The translations under genes and the position numbers were made by a program. Below the pieces are notes generated by a model. It was not told where the DNA came from. It was given only the letters and a program-made list of their open reading frames with translations, and did not search any database. From contig NC_012875.2 in the NCBI RefSeq assembly GCF_000003195.3, forward strand, positions 18,546,398 to 18,610,397: a DNA stretch of 64,000 nucleotides. The letters run 5' to 3'. This document shows, piece by piece, positions 44,516 to 57,700 of the stretch. Position 1 is the first letter of the stretch; each line of letters starts with the position of its first letter. This DNA is from Sorghum bicolor (taxonomy: Eukaryota; Streptophyta; Magnoliopsida; Poales; Poaceae).

Positions 44516-47227
44516 TCATGCATTGGCCATCTCTTCAAGCTCTTCCTGGTTCCTAGGAAAATATTCAACACGATCACCAAGCCTATCGTGTACACTGAGT
44601 CTGCCCCCCAGCCGGTCATGAACTGACGCTCTTCCCCTAATCGGCTCATTAAATCGTCGATCATCATCTTGATAGCGCCGATCGGATCTGTCATATCGAT
44701 CATAACCATTGCATTCAGGGCAATCCCTAACAGTGGGTAATTTAATGTTCTGCTCCCAGTAGTGGATAAAGAACGGGCACTTCCAATGATCCTTGTGCCG
44801 ATTCCACTCCTGTCGGTGTCTTTCTTCTTCCCGATGATAGTCTTCCTGCTGGCGCCGATAACGATCCTCACTTTGCTGCCAAGTCTCTCGAGGCTTTCTA
44901 TGAGTTATCACGATACCAGATCGGGGAGGCCTTCCTGAGCTATTTCCTTCCTGGATCAAACCCTTTCCTTTAGCATCGGCAACAGTGATCTGATGCTGAG
45001 GATCCACCGATGCACTTCTCTCAGCTGCTTCTGACGTCAAGACCTTGGTCTTTCCCTTAGCATCCAACATATTCGTTGGGAAAGGATGTTGATCAATCTT
45101 CATCGGCTTCTGAGCTTTGGAATTATCAAACTTGATTCTCCCAGATTCTATAGCCGATTGCAGCTGTTGCCTAAAAACCTTGCACTCATTGGTGCTGTGA
45201 GAGGTTGCATTGTGCCACTTGCAGTATTTCATCTTCTTTAATTCTTCAGCCGATGTAATAACATGATTAGGTGACAATTTGATTTGCCCTTCCTGAAGTA
45301 GAAAGTCAAATATCCTATCAGCTTTAGTAATGTCAAACGCAAACTTTTCTGGCTCCTTATGCCCAAAAGGGCAAGACATCGGCTTTTTGTTCTTCACCCG
45401 CCCAAAAGAGTTCTCTAGTTGGACTCGCTCCTCATCAGAATCTGAGCTTGCTGCTTCATCGACAAATGATACCTTTTTGTTCCACGCTCTCTTGGGTTCA
45501 AAAGGCTTAATATCTTGGTCAGAAATCCTTTGCACCAAGTGACTCAGGCTTTCGAACTCCTGAGAAGCGTACTTGTCTCTGATATGTGGCAACAGCCCCT
45601 GAAAAGCCAAATCGGCAAGCTGCCGATCATCCAGAACCAGGCTATAACATTTATTCTTGACTTCCCGCAGCCTTTGCACAAAGCTTTCAACCGATTCATC
45701 ATTGCGTTGCTTCAACCTGACTAAATCGGTAATTTTCTTCTCATGAACTCCAGAGAAGAAGTACTTGTGGAACTGCTTCTCTGGATCGGCCCAAGTGATC
45801 ACTGAGTTGGAGGTAATGAAATAAACCAGGTAAAAGCCGATCCAGACAAAAATGATGAAAACAAACAAACCCTCAATTCATCTCTGTTAGCAGCTTCCCC
45901 ACATTAAATGATGAACCTGTTGATATGCTCCATAGTTGATGTATCATCCTGCCCAGAAAACTTAGTGAAATCTGGCACCTTGTACCGATTTGGAAGTGGA
46001 ATCAAATCGTATGCAGGAGGATACGATGTCCGATAAGAGTAAGTGTTGACTTTGGGTTTTATTCCAAACTGGTCTCTCATTACTTCAGCTATCTTATCGG
46101 CCCAATAAGCATCGGCATCTTGCCGATGAGGCGGTTGTGGATCTGGCACCTGCTGATATGCTTCCACGTGTCGCTGAGGTGCACGATCTGTATGGAAGTT
46201 TGGGTTAACCATCTGACCACCAACCTGCTGACCAAGATTCATCGATTGATTGACCAACCCTTTATTCTGAAACCTAGGTTGGATTTGTCCTTGTTGAAAC
46301 CCTACAGCCTGATGATTCTGCTGAGGCATCTGTGGAAAGACTAGCTGCCCTGTCCATCCACTATTAGCATTCATTAGCATAGGCCCTACCGATGACTGGT
46401 AGTTGGGCATCATCATTGAATTGATACCCTGGCTGTGTCATAAACCTCTGTTGCGTCGGCATTGAATCAGTCGATGCGTTAGGCATCTGGAACATTGGAT
46501 CTTGCGAATTCCCAATATAAGGTCTTGCAGTAGTAGTTGTAGTATACCGGAGACTCTGATTCATCGGCAGATTTGCAGGTGCCGATGTCATAGGGGCCTT
46601 GCCTATCAAGTCAGCCACTTGAGATGTTCTAGGAGTGTTCAACATCATCTTAGGGGGCATCCCGTAACCCCACCAATTGGGAGGAACCGATCCCGACATT
46701 GCCGATGCCAATAGATCTGTTGCAAGCTTGATTTGCTCATCCGAAGTTGATGGATTGGTCGTCATCGGCGTAGACTGCACATTAGTGAGCCCTAATGTGG
46801 TTGGAGAGGCAGTAGTTTCTGTGCCCGCAGCGACCGTAGCAGCCGATGGAGCTGCAACCACTGATGATCCTGGCTGATGATAGGCAGGGCCTACGTAGTT
46901 TGGTGGCAACTCTCCTTCCTTAAAAGTTCTAGCCATAGCATTAAAAACTGTGTTGGATAGCACAACAGCTTGATTGATCAAGACACTGTTAATAGCATTG
47001 TCAACCATGTCTTGAAGTTTACCAGGATTGGCTTCAAAAGTAATCTGCCGAGGTGCCGGCAATGCTTCCTTCTAGATCACCTCACCGCTCCTGTTGATGC
47101 TGAAATATTTCAAACATTGCTACTTGTAGTCCTCCATAGCTTTTGCAATAGCTTGCTTTTGCTCATCTCTGAGATTGGCTTCCGTCACAGGGATGACGTT
47201 CTCCAGATCAAACTCGGTATTCGCCAT
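44516..47227 (-). pseudogene. Element E gag
   Basis: From ATG 47227 (MANTEFDLENVIPVTEA): a Pro/Thr/Ala/Gln-rich head, then a Retrotrans_gag domain (ITWADPEKQFHKYFFSG, KKITDLVRLKQRNDESVESF, LADLAFQGLLPHIRDK), then a C/H motif YCKWHNATSHSTNEC typical of Tat gags, and an Arg/Asp-rich tail. Stops near 47123 and 47074, and frameshifts near 46390 and 45880, break it. 44271-44515 is the junction toward protease and is also degraded. Confidence 0.8.
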
Positions 47228-47249
47228 GTCGATCTTGATCCTGAATCTG

Positions 47250-47267
47250 GTCCCACCGGGCGTGCCA
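47250..47267 (-). other. Candidate primer-binding site of element E
   Basis: Minus strand TGGCACGCCCGGTGGGAC, 7 bases inside the LTR, with the TGG start expected of a PBS. I cannot name the tRNA with confidence. Confidence 0.55.
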
Positions 47268-47274
47268 AAAGATG

Positions 47275-47399
47275 TGTTGATGCAAAACTGATCTGCAAAC
47301 ACAAAGGACTAATACCCGATTCAAAACGTTAAGGCGTGCCAACCGATTTGACCTTACAACCGACAAAGGTGGTAACTCGGTCACTTTGGTCCCGACAAC
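47275..47399 (-). repeat. 5' LTR fragment of element E
   Basis: Matches the first 125 bases of 37369-38083 and stops exactly where the B' LTR begins. The remaining ~590 bases do not appear within the window. Confidence 0.9.
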
Positions 47400-48677
47400 T
47401 GTTGGGTATTTTAAACGCAAACAAAAAAATCCGCAAGCGCACGGATACCGATGTAGCCTTCACCCGGGAGTATTCCAGAGTATCGATTTTCCACAGGGAA
47501 CGTGAGTGTACTAATTAAGATCCAAGATCGCCCAAGGATAACTATATAATTATTTTTGGTGGGAAGAGAGGAAGTTTCCTGAGAGTTCTCTAGTTGATGT
47601 AAGAATCAAGAATTACTTCAAGATTATCTATTTCGGGACATCAGAGCACTAACCACAGAAAGAGATGAGAAGGGGGCTAGGAAGGTCTGACTACGGTCCT
47701 ACAAACACCGATCCGAACGAGGTGGAATACGTCGACCGTTAGGGCTGTCACTACCCTAAGGCTACCACAACAATCCGCAGGATTGGGTGCAATTCCAGGT
47801 AATTGCAAGACTAAACACCATGTCTAATCTATTAATTACTACTCTAATGTTGCAAAGATTAGAGCACTTGATGCAAGCGTGAATCCAATAAATAACTTGA
47901 ATGTAAATAAAAGTAATTAAAGAACTCAGGATTATGAATTGAAGAACCTGGAGAACGATGAAGAACGAACCAGTTGCTGCAAAAGTACAATGTTGAGGAA
48001 GATCCGACAGATCCGGCTCCTCCTCCGCTCTCCTCTTCTCTCTCCCTATTTTCTAGATTACAACTAGAACTAACTAGAACTAGAACTAGAGGAACTAGAA
48101 CTAGAACTAGATAAACTAGAACTAGATCTAGATGAACTAGAGGTAGAACTAGAAGAACTAGAGGGATCCTCTCTACTTGGATGAAGAATTGAAACCCTAA
48201 CTTTGATTCTGTAGAAGAGGTATGATTTCCAGGGGCCAGGGGGTCTGGTTTTATAGTCCCTTCAAGTGAATATGGGCCGTTGGATCAAACCGACATTGAT
48301 CGCATGGTTTTCCTTGATCCTTTAGGTCGGTGGAGCATAATCCGTGAAACGTGTCCTGATTGGGCACTGTAGCTGGGCGGGCGCCCAGGAGAGTTGGGCG
48401 GGCGCCCTACCTCCGAGCCCGATTTCCTTCCCGTTCGTTCCCGTGGCTTCCAGAGTCTTCTAGATGATAGAAAATTGCACGGTACATTAATATCTCTATG
48501 TAAACCCGACGTGTGGGCCTTTCTTCCGTATTTCCTGATAACCCCCTGCAGAAATAGACAAACACCAAAACTTGTGGAATTCTGTCAGATAAAACCCTAA
48601 GTCTAGGTGTTAGTTGCATTTGGATCCTTTTCCATGATTAGTTGATGGTTAAATGTGAGCATTAAGGACCGTCAACA
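47400..48677 (-). repeat. 3' LTR of element B' (1278 bp)
   Basis: Minus strand TGTTGACGGTCC...AAAATACCCAACA, a shorter relative of the 1654-bp B LTR. It has the reversed TATAAAA at 48249-48255, GGGCGCCC-type blocks near 48376-48407, and a simple repeat tract at 48058-48168. The flank ACAAC (47395-47399) is a candidate TSD half. The ORF at 48407-48619 is an LTR shadow. Confidence 0.85.
48058..48168. repeat. (GAACTA)-type simple repeat in LTR
   Basis: Irregular tandem array of AACTAGA units about 110 bases long. It is absent from the B LTRs, so it expanded after the families split. Confidence 0.85.
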
Positions 48678-50859
48678 AGCTCCCCCAAGCTTAACCTTTG
48701 CTCGTCCCTGAGCAAAGATGAACTTGAAGATACACATGCGTTCAAACAAGATCTCATCTCTGGGTTAGGGTAAACTATTAAGATTTAAACTTACTCATTT
48801 TACCTTCCACCATGGGACTTGTAACCGTCACTTCTGTCTTGAGTAGTTAAAAGATAGAACGGTCTAGTCAAGCACCATGTCTCTTATTCTTGATCAGCTA
48901 TAGCTCTGGAGTTTTTGCAGATTTTCAAATAAAACTCAGAGATTCCTTGTATGACTCTGTCTAGTCTCTTTTTTGTGGTATTTCTGGATCCTTACCAAGG
49001 CATTAATGGTGTATGCCTTCTCTCAAAGTATGTGGTATTTGTGGTATAAGGCATAGTGGCATTGCCTTCTCTCTCACCCTACTCTAATAAGGCTTTTGAT
49101 ATCTGGAGCTCATAGGTGGGAGACAGCTAATACATACTTACAAGACATTTATTGCATAGTCAAACCATGAATCCAGAAGAACAAGTCAATAAGTCAAATC
49201 AAGATGTGCATGTGTGGCGAATGAATGGTGCATGGTAATGATGGTGATAACAATGGTGAAAGTCTAATTCTACTTTTGCTCTTTTGAGGGGATACATACC
49301 TTCCTTGCTCTTTTGAAACTTTTTTTTGAGGAGAATGAGATGCTCTATATTTTCTTTTCTTCTTTTTTTTCTCTCAGGTGGGTATCTTGTACCCCTAATT
49401 CTACTATCGGACACTTGTCCATTTTTACGTCTCGTCTCACTTTTTTTTCTTTCGAGGTTCCGGGCACTTGCCCCTTTTTATTTCCTCGTATTCTTTTCTC
49501 TTCTTTTTTTTCTCTTTTTTTTCTTCTTTTTTTGAGAGCACTCATTTCCTAAAATAATATAGCAAATGGTAGTAACCAAGATAACTTGAGCATTTATTTC
49601 AAGGGGAAAACAGAAATAGGAGAATGTTTTTAGCTATTCTCTCCCGGATTAGGAGTATAATATTTTTGGATGGTTCTGGAGATGGAAATGAGTGGATGTA
49701 TGTGGATGCGTACTTCCAGAGTAGAAGCAGCATGTATGAGTGAACTTGCAAGTGAATCTTAATTTAACCACATGACAAGCTCCTAAGGGTCTACACAGCT
49801 TGACCACACTCAATGCTCATAAGCAGTAAAATGTAAATGTGTGGCTCAAAGTCTAGCAAGCATGTATATATGGTTGTGGTAGGAATTTAAACTCTCATCA
49901 TACAGGAACTCATCATGTGATATTTTAAAGATTTTCAAAGATAAAATTCTCCAGAATTCTAGCATCTCTAGGAACAGATAAACAGCAGCTCAACCTTCCC
50001 ATATCGTATCCGTTAACGACTTAGACTTTAGATCAAGTACTCTCCCCACAAGTTCAGGTTTAGAGCAAATCTTAATTAATACCAGTCATGCCTAAACTTA
50101 AGAGAGATTTCAATTTTGAGAACTAGTCATGGTAGAGCAACTATTCATCATTTCCATGTGAGAGCTTATCATGAGGGTTCATAGCAAACTTTATTTATTT
50201 ATTTAGCAAACTAAGCAAGGATATATATAAGCACAAAATCTTTATTTGGGTTTTTATGATTATGCATCTTTTTATTATTTAAGTAAAGTATAAACATGAG
50301 TAGAGCACTTAGCTGGATAAATGGGGTTGCTCTCCCCCAAGCTGGGTTTTGACGTAATTCCTTCTGATGTAGCTAGCAGGTGGCGGAGGTGTATTTGAAT
50401 GTTGGCAGCACCCTAACAGTGATTAATACGTCCTTCGTCTACTAGTCTTCTTTGATCCTTGAATTATGTGGAGCTCAAATAGACAACAAAGCTTTGTTGA
50501 ACTGGTTAAGTGTTAGCATAAATATCTAGCCTTTATCATGTTGAGCCTCCTCAATAAATGTTACTCACTTTGGTAGGATCATAAATTTGTTTTTATAATT
50601 TTATTTTTATAGGACAGGAATATATTTATTTTATTTTTATGCCACCACAGTGAATGTACTTATGGGTTTTATGCCATGAGCATACTCACATGGGGCTTAC
50701 TATTTTTAACAATTTTATTTTCTTTTTAAGATGATATGAACCTGATTAACTAAGCAAACTATTTTAAATAATTGAAAGGGAAAAAGGATAACTACCAAGT
50801 TTACCTCTTGGCAAGGCGTTCGGTGTTTTAAAGTCCTCCGAACAGGACTCTCTATTTTC
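48678..50859 (-). other. 3' UTR of element B'
   Basis: Homologous in reverse to 24517-26668. It begins beside the LTR with the reversed polypurine tract (AGCTCCCCCAAGCTT, 48678-48692) and contains the hairpin cluster at 49380-49473. Short ORFs in 49199-49552 cross the hairpins and are not genes. Confidence 0.65.
49380..49473 (-). other. Hairpin cluster in B' 3' UTR
   Basis: The same three stems as in element B (GGGTA/TACCC at 49380-49394, GGAC/GTCC at 49409-49420, GGGC/GCCC at 49462-49473 as seen on the plus strand), all perfect. The spacer between stems differs in length. Confidence 0.55.
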
Positions 50860-52115
50860 TCAGTTGTCTTGGGATTTGCTGGATGGCGTACTCGGTGGTT
50901 CCGGCAGCGCCTGGTCTTCATGTATAACTATCTTCTCTCTCCACACCTGACTCTTTGCTACGGTCTCCTCAGGACAGTTCTGTTCAAGCTGTATGTCTTC
51001 AGACCTTACGACTTCTCCTTCATAGTCTGCCCATCCGTCCTTGATGATTTGCCTCCTCTAGTTGCGGTTGCGTCGTCTTCTTCTTGCCCTAACCTGCTTA
51101 GAGTCTTCAACTATATAGTTAGGGTCAGTAAAATAGTAGCGTACCTTCTCAGAGGGGAAGTGCATGTGGACTTCTCCGGTTCCAATGTAGATAATTGCTT
51201 TAACAGTGCTGAGGAATGGTCTTCCAAGGATGATGGGTGGATCGTACTTGTCTTCTCCCATGTCAATAACCTTAAAATCATCTGGAGCTGAATGTATGTT
51301 GGTTGTAGGGACATGGTTCCATGCAGGAGCTGATAAGTGACTGCGGCCATTATGTTGATGTTAGATCCGGTGTCGTAGAGTGTCTTCTGAAAAGAATATC
51401 CGTTGATTGTGCACTCGATGCTTGGAACACCAGGGTCGTCCTTCTTGATCAAGAAAGGTGACTTGAGTTGACGATCTTGACCTCCTTGAGCTGCAGTGAC
51501 CATCTTAGCTGACTTGGTCCACATTTGCTTGTTCCTGTTCCTCTTGTTGGTCCTTCCTTGGTTCATGTCAGGATTGCTCTAAGATTTGTGTAGTCTTGTT
51601 GTTGAAGGAAAACGTCTCCTTCCTTCCCTTGATATAGAAACTGATCTTGGCAGCACTAGCGTAGATGACAGCTCCCGAGGTGTTCAGGAATGGCCTCCCT
51701 AGGATGATGGGTGCCCTCTCATCAGTATCAGTCTCTATCACCACGAAGTCTGCTGGAGCGTATAAGGTACCAACTCAGACGTAGAGGTTCTTCAATATTC
51801 CCTTTGGGAAACTTAGTGTCTGATCTGCAAGCTGCAAACACATGGTTGTTTCTAGGAAAGGATGTGTAAAGAATTTTTCATAGAGTACCCTGAGCATAAT
51901 GTTGACGCTGGAGCCAAAGCTGCAGAGTGCTTCTCGGAAGTCCACCATGCCGATGGAGATCGGGATGACGGGACGTCCTGGATTGTATCTCTTGACCGGC
52001 AGAAGGTCAGTAATTACTTCCACAACAGGGTTACTCCAGTAGTTACGTCCTCAAGCATCTCAGGGCAGTGATTGCCTGAGTGTCCAGTATCTCCAGAGTG
52101 TTTGTGCTCGTAGAT
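50860..52115 (-). pseudogene. B' gag-protease, C-terminal part with two protease domains
   Basis: Minus-strand relative of 22800-24516. It begins in the zinc knuckle region (GDTGHSGNHC context near 52060-52110), then lacks the Asn-rich linker found in B. First protease domain: CSFGSSVNIM, in which the catalytic-type Asp is Ser; ILGRPFLNT follows. Second domain: YDTGSNINIMAAV and ILGRPFLST. Stops and two frameshifts (near 51575 and 51290) break it. The right end at about 52115 is abrupt: gag N-terminus, PBS and 5' LTR are missing. Confidence 0.75.
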
Positions 52116-53662
52116 CTAGGTTCTTCACTTGGTGGAGTCTGGGAGTTATAAAAGTCCTTCATATTTTGCTCGAAATGTACCTACTCATAGAGACAAGGCA
52201 GAGATCAAGTGCATGGGCCCTGTTGGTGGAAAACACCAACAGAACCAAAAGTGTATTTGTTCTTCTCTAACCTCAAGCATAGTGAGCAAGACAAAGTTGA
52301 TGGATAATAAAATCATGAGTGTAGTATTTAACATTTGTCAGATTAGATTGCTCAACCTTATGGAAAGATAATCTATCTATATATATGTTTTGTTTATATC
52401 TTCCAAAGATTGAGTGTGCAACATTTTAGCTAATATGATTATGAGTGTGAAATCACAAAGGTGGAAGGACTAAACATGTTGAATCGATTGGGTTGGTTAA
52501 TCTAGAGTTGTAGATCATACATGTTTGTCTCTTTTATTCATGTGAACGCCAGAACCAAGGAGAAGCTTATAGAAGTGATAGTCAAGTACTTTAAGATGTT
52601 ACCTTTCTTGAAGAGTGATGGTGCAGTATTACCTTATGGAAGCTTTCCTTTCTTTGCGGTTGTGCATCGTGTTGGTGGCACCCTCCATGGATCATCTCTT
52701 GTGAGCTATGTCTTCCTTGTGTAAATTGTTAAACTTCATGTGTGTCTCTCTTTGTCTCCAATGTGAGTTTATCTCAGGACTTCCTAGGTCGATATTGAAA
52801 GTTTTCTTTTTTTTCTGCAGGGGTTAGTCTGACAAAATATACCGATCTCTACACAAGCAGTTTTTAGTTCAATAACCAAACTAGACTCCATGTCTAATTA
52901 GATTAAGGAAGGCTGTTTAACCTAAGCACCATGTACTTCCAAACTAACACTTACTAGGATAAACAAAGGTAGCGTGATGGCTTTTATAGAGATCTCAAGT
53001 GGAGATGAAGTAGTGTGATTAGTATTTAACAAATTGAGCATGTCTCAAAGGTAGGGACAACCAACATAGCAACATGGCAAATTATGTTTTTATAAAGTAC
53101 TCCCCCAAGCTTGAATTTTGCAAAATTCAAGTTTGGATGAATTTAATTCAATGTTGTATGATGATTGGTTGTACATACCTTGTGCTTGTCATTCATCTGA
53201 TCTTCTTGCTCCAATCCTAGAAAGGTTAGTGACAAGAATACCCGAAGGAATTTTTTTACAATTATCCTTATATGCTCAATACACAAGGTAATGTTGCAAA
53301 TAATTAAAAGCTCATGTTACGATCTGATCAGTGCTTGTTTTAGGACACTAAGCTTGTCCTTGGGAAACCATTAATTTATGTCGGTGAAGTGGTTTCCCCT
53401 CCAACGCTGACCTATATCAAGATTGACTCAACAAGATCTGCAATATTTCTTATAGACATATGCATCGACAACCGCCCTTTTAAAGTTTTTATAAATAGAA
53501 AGGATGAGGGGGTTGGAGATCTCGAATGTGGTGATGTTGGAGAGATCAATGGATTGTGAAGATGTTGCATATGAGCATGGAGCAAATGAAGTGGCTATGA
53601 AATAAATTCCATGCTCATTAATGCTTAGAGTGAAATCCATGTGGTATAGTGAAAGTGATAAG
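52116..53662. other. Unassigned 1.5-kb interval, probably retroelement remnant
   Basis: No coding region I can support. A perfect 9-bp stem CTGTTGGTG/CACCAACAG lies around 52222-52244, a 22-base palindrome CTTGAATTTTG/CAAAATTCAAG at 53110-53131, and a reversed polypurine-like CTCCCCCAAGCTT just before it. These look like parts of another LTR element. The last three bases, AAG (53660-53662), are the candidate TSD of the CACTA element. Confidence 0.4.
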
Positions 53663-53679
53663 CACTAGTACAAAAATCG
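53663..53679 (+). repeat. CACTA terminal inverted repeat, left end
   Basis: CACTAGTACAAAAATCG, the diagnostic start of CACTA elements. The transposase recognises it for excision; insertion makes 3-bp duplications. Confidence 0.9.
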
Positions 53680-53765
53680 TTTTTGCTGGCACGTTGTTTT
53701 TTTTTCACTGGCGGTTCACAATATCATGGCGCTAGTAGAAAAATTTCAGAGGCCCCAACAAGAAA

Positions 53766-54003
53766 ACCTCCTGTGTAAACACGTTTACACAGGCGGTCTT
53801 CTTAACTACACCGCCTGTGTAAACTTCACATTTACACAGGCGGCTTACAATACAAACCGCCTGTGTAAATACCATTAACACAGGCGGCCGATTTAAGACA
53901 ACCGCCTGTGTAAATGTGTCTGTTTACACAGGCGGTTTGTATAGAGGACCGCCTGTACTAATGTATTTACACAGGTGGCCCTCTTTATGAGCCGCCTGTG
54001 CTA
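53766..54003 (+). repeat. Subterminal repeat array (ACACAGGCGG units)
   Basis: About 11 copies of a 10-14 base unit, TTTACACAGGCGGT and its reverse complement, in alternating orientation with some degenerate copies. In En/Spm, comparable short subterminal motifs bind the TNPA protein during transposition and gene control. Confidence 0.85.
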
Positions 54004-54010
54004 AGTCTGC

Positions 54011-54018
54011 TATAAATA
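54011..54018 (+). promoter_or_regulatory. TATA box of the transposase gene
   Basis: TATAAATA directly after the subterminal repeats. The region 54019-54763 is then the likely 5' UTR, probably with an intron ending at the TAATTACAG before the start codon. Confidence 0.65.
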
Positions 54019-54763
54019 CCCTTTGTCCACCTCCAGACAAGAACAGTTACTCCCGTGAGCTCACGGACCAGGCGGACCAGACGATTCCAGTTTCCAAGGG
54101 GGGAGGTTTTGATCCTCATTTCTTTGGTGAGAAACTTCCAAAAGGTTAGTTGGAGCCCTTGATGCTATTTTTTTAGTGATACTATGGTTCAATTCTTGTA
54201 TTGGAGGTGCTCTAGATCTAGAGTTCATGAACCATTCTTGCTTAGGGTTAGGGTTCATAGGGCAAGAGAGAGAATTTTAGCTAAATTTTTATGTAAATTC
54301 ATAGTAAATTGTAGAAATTAAAAAAATAGAAAATAAATACTTTTTAGAATTCTTGTGAGTAGATCTATACAATAGAGTAATGATGAGGACATTTTGAAGT
54401 TTATAATTTTGATTCAGTTTTAACTTTTCTTTTTTCAGATGAATTAGACTTTATAAACTCAAACATTAAAATGTTGAAAATCATAAAATGGCAAATAAAT
54501 ACTTTTTCAAATCTTTGTGCATAAATACTTCATAGAAATCCTTGAATTATTCCTAAATTTTATACAATTATTTCTTATATTTATGAAAATGGGCTTCAAC
54601 AATTATTTAAATTCCATAAATTGTAAACTCTGTAAGGGGTAGGTTTTCATCTCTGTTTAGTAGAAGGAGGTTAGTATCTTAGTTAAATCTGTTTTCGGGA
54701 GTTATATTAGTTTTGTTTTTAGATTGACCTACATTAATTGTTCTTAACTAATTACAGCTAAAT

Positions 54764-57700
54764 ATGGAGAGGTCATTATGGATGTACAACTTATCAAGAT
54801 TGGACCCATCATATGTAGTGGAGGTCCAAAAGTTTATTGATGTTGCAAAGATACATGCTCGCAGAACAAAGGCGAAGCACATATGTTGTCCATGCGCAGA
54901 CTGCAAAAATATTGTGGTATTTGACAATGTAGAAGCAATTACTTCCCATCTGGTTTGTAGAGGATTTATGGAGGACTACTTGATTTGGACAAAACATGGT
55001 GAGGGTAGTTCTGCACCTTATATGCGGACAACAGACAACACTGCAACTAACGTCAATGTGGAGGATCAAATGCCACCTCTCAATGAATTTCATGCTATGT
55101 CAGGTGTCAATGAAACTCATACGTCTGATGTCAATGACACAGATGCTGTTGAAGATGTAGATTTCTTAGAGGCAATAATGAACCGTTGTGCAGATCCATC
55201 AATATTCTTCATGAAGGGAATGGAAGCATTGAAGAAGGCAGCAGAGGACACTTGGTACGACGAGTCGAATGGTTGTACCAAAGAGTGGTCGACATTACGT
55301 GCTGTTCTTCAGTTTTTGACGATGAAGGCTAGACATGGTTGGTCCGATGCTAGCTTCAATGATTTCTTGCGTGTACTTGGAGACCTTCTTCCTAAGGAGA
55401 ACAAAGTGCCTGCTAACACATACTATGCAAAGAAGCTAGTCAGTCCACTTACGATAGGTGTTGAGAAGATCCACGCATGTAGAAATCATTGTATTCTATA
55501 TCGGGGTGATCAATTTAAAGATTTAGATAGTTGTCCAAACTGTGGTGTCAGTAGATACAAGACAAACAAAGATTATCGGGAGGAAGAGAATCTAGCCTCT
55601 GTTTCTACAGGGAGGAAGCGAAAGAAGACCCAAACAAAGACTCAACAAGACAAACGCTCGAAGCCTAGTAGCAATGAAGAAGTGGACTATTATGCATTGA
55701 GAAGAATTCCTGCTTTGGTGATATGGTATCTCCCCGTGGTTGATCGTTTGAGGTGTTTGTTTGCAAACCCTGAAGACGCTGAACTTATGACCTGGCATGC
55801 TTCAGATGAAAGGAAAGATGATGGAAAGTTACGACATCCAGCCGATGCAAAGCAATGGAAAGATTTCGATAAGAAATATCCAGACTTTGCTGACGATCCA
55901 CGAAATGTAAGGTTTGCACTGAGTACTAATGGAATGAATCCATTTGGCGAAAGGAGCAGCACGCACAGCACATGGCCGGTGATCCTGACAATATACAACC
56001 TTCCTTCATGGTTGTGTCAAAAGAGAAAATATCTTTTGCTAACCATTCTTATTTCTGGACCTACACAACCTGGAGTTGATATGGATGTATTTCTAGAGCC
56101 CTTAATGCAAGACATGCAAACACTATGGGAAGTAGGTGTGGACATGATCGATGCGTTCCACAAAGAGACATTCACAATGAGAGCAATTATTATTGTCACA
56201 ATTAATGATTACCCTGCTCTCTTCTCATTATCAGGTCAGTTCAAGGGAAAGGTTGGTTGTGTAGAGTGCATAGATGGAACATGGCACGTGTCTCTTCCTG
56301 CATCTAACAAGATAGTGTACATGAGGCACAGAAGATGGCTACCGGCAGGCCATAAGTACCGCTTACAAAAGATGAATAAGTACTTCGACAATATTGATGA
56401 ATCAAAATCTACTGCTCCATCAGGTTGTAGTAAAGGGCATAGAGTGTACAAGATAGTTGAGAATGTGAAGTTTGTTTTTGGAAAGAAGACCAAAGATGGG
56501 AAACCAAGAAAGGTTGTCAAGGCAAATGAAGGGGACACATTCAAGAGGAAGTCCATTTTCTTCAAGTACTTATCGTACTGGAAAGACTTGGACGTACGAC
56601 ATGCGATCGATGGTATCCATGTTCAGAAGAATGTGTTTGAAAGTGTAATTGGAACCTTGTTAGACATCAAGAGCAAGACAAAGGAAGGTCTCAATTCATG
56701 TTTGGACATGCAACATTTAAAGATCAGAAAAGAACTTCACCCTGTACTCCTAGAGAATGGGAAGTACCACCTACCGGCAGCAAGCTACAACCTGAACAGA
56801 GAGGAGAAACATGCAATGTGTGTGTGGTTGAAGAATTTAAAAGTTCCATCTGGTTTCTGCTCCAACATAAGAAGTCTTGTGTCAATGAAAGACCTTACAT
56901 TCACCAACTACAACTCACATGATTGTCATGTCATGCTGACCACTTTCCCTCCTATCGCCATCAGGGCTATAAATCCAGTGTTCTTAAAGATGGCAATCAC
57001 ACGGTTGTGCTACTTCTTGAATAAGATATCTGAGAAGGTAATTGTCCGTGATGAGTTAGAGTCCCTACAAAAATTTGCTGCAGAGACATTGAGCCAGTTG
57101 GAGATGTGCTTTCCAACATCGTTCTTTGATATAATGGTACACCTTGTTGTTCATTTGGTACCTCAAATAGAGGCATTAGGTCCCAGTTATTTCCATGAAA
57201 TGTGGACGTATGAGCGTTTCATGTCAATATTGAATGGCTATATGTCAAATCGTGCTCATCCAGAGGGTTCCATGATAGAGGCGTACACTACAGAAGAGGC
57301 CATTGAGTCTGGAGGACCATTATGTAATAATCTCCTAAAAGACCAGGTATCAATTGGTTTGCCTCCATTGCGACATGAGGGAAGGCTTGATGGACGCGGG
57401 AGAATGGGACGGAAATCATTCATCCCACCAGATTACAACATAGTCCTAGAGGCACATTATAGCATACTACAACAACTCATAATAATGGACCCATTCATTG
57501 AGCAGCACATGAAAGAGCTTCGTGAGAAGAATCCAGGATGCACAAATGATTGGGTACACAAGGAACACAAGCGTCAGTTCACCACATGGTTAAAGGATTT
57601 GGACATGACAGAGGAATCAGAAACCATTAAGATGTTAGCATCTGGACCATCAAGCCAGGTCACATCATGGCAGAGCTATGACATTAGTGGCTTTTCATTT

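Larger units (their letters stand above)
37369..47399 (-). mobile_element. Tat-like element E, RT deleted, with antisense extra gene
   Basis: Minus-strand element bounded on the left by LTR 37369-38083 and on the right by an LTR fragment 47275-47399 cut by B'. The order in element orientation is LTR, PBS, gag, protease, archaeal-type RNase H, integrase, antisense plant-mobile-domain gene, PPT, LTR. It inserted into the gag zinc knuckle of C2; the left flank CCCGG (37364-37368) is the candidate TSD half. Confidence 0.85.

Noticed and set aside
53785..54003. CRISPR-like array of short repeats
   Set aside because: Units alternate in orientation, spacers are irregular, and they lie beside a CACTA terminus in a plant genome.
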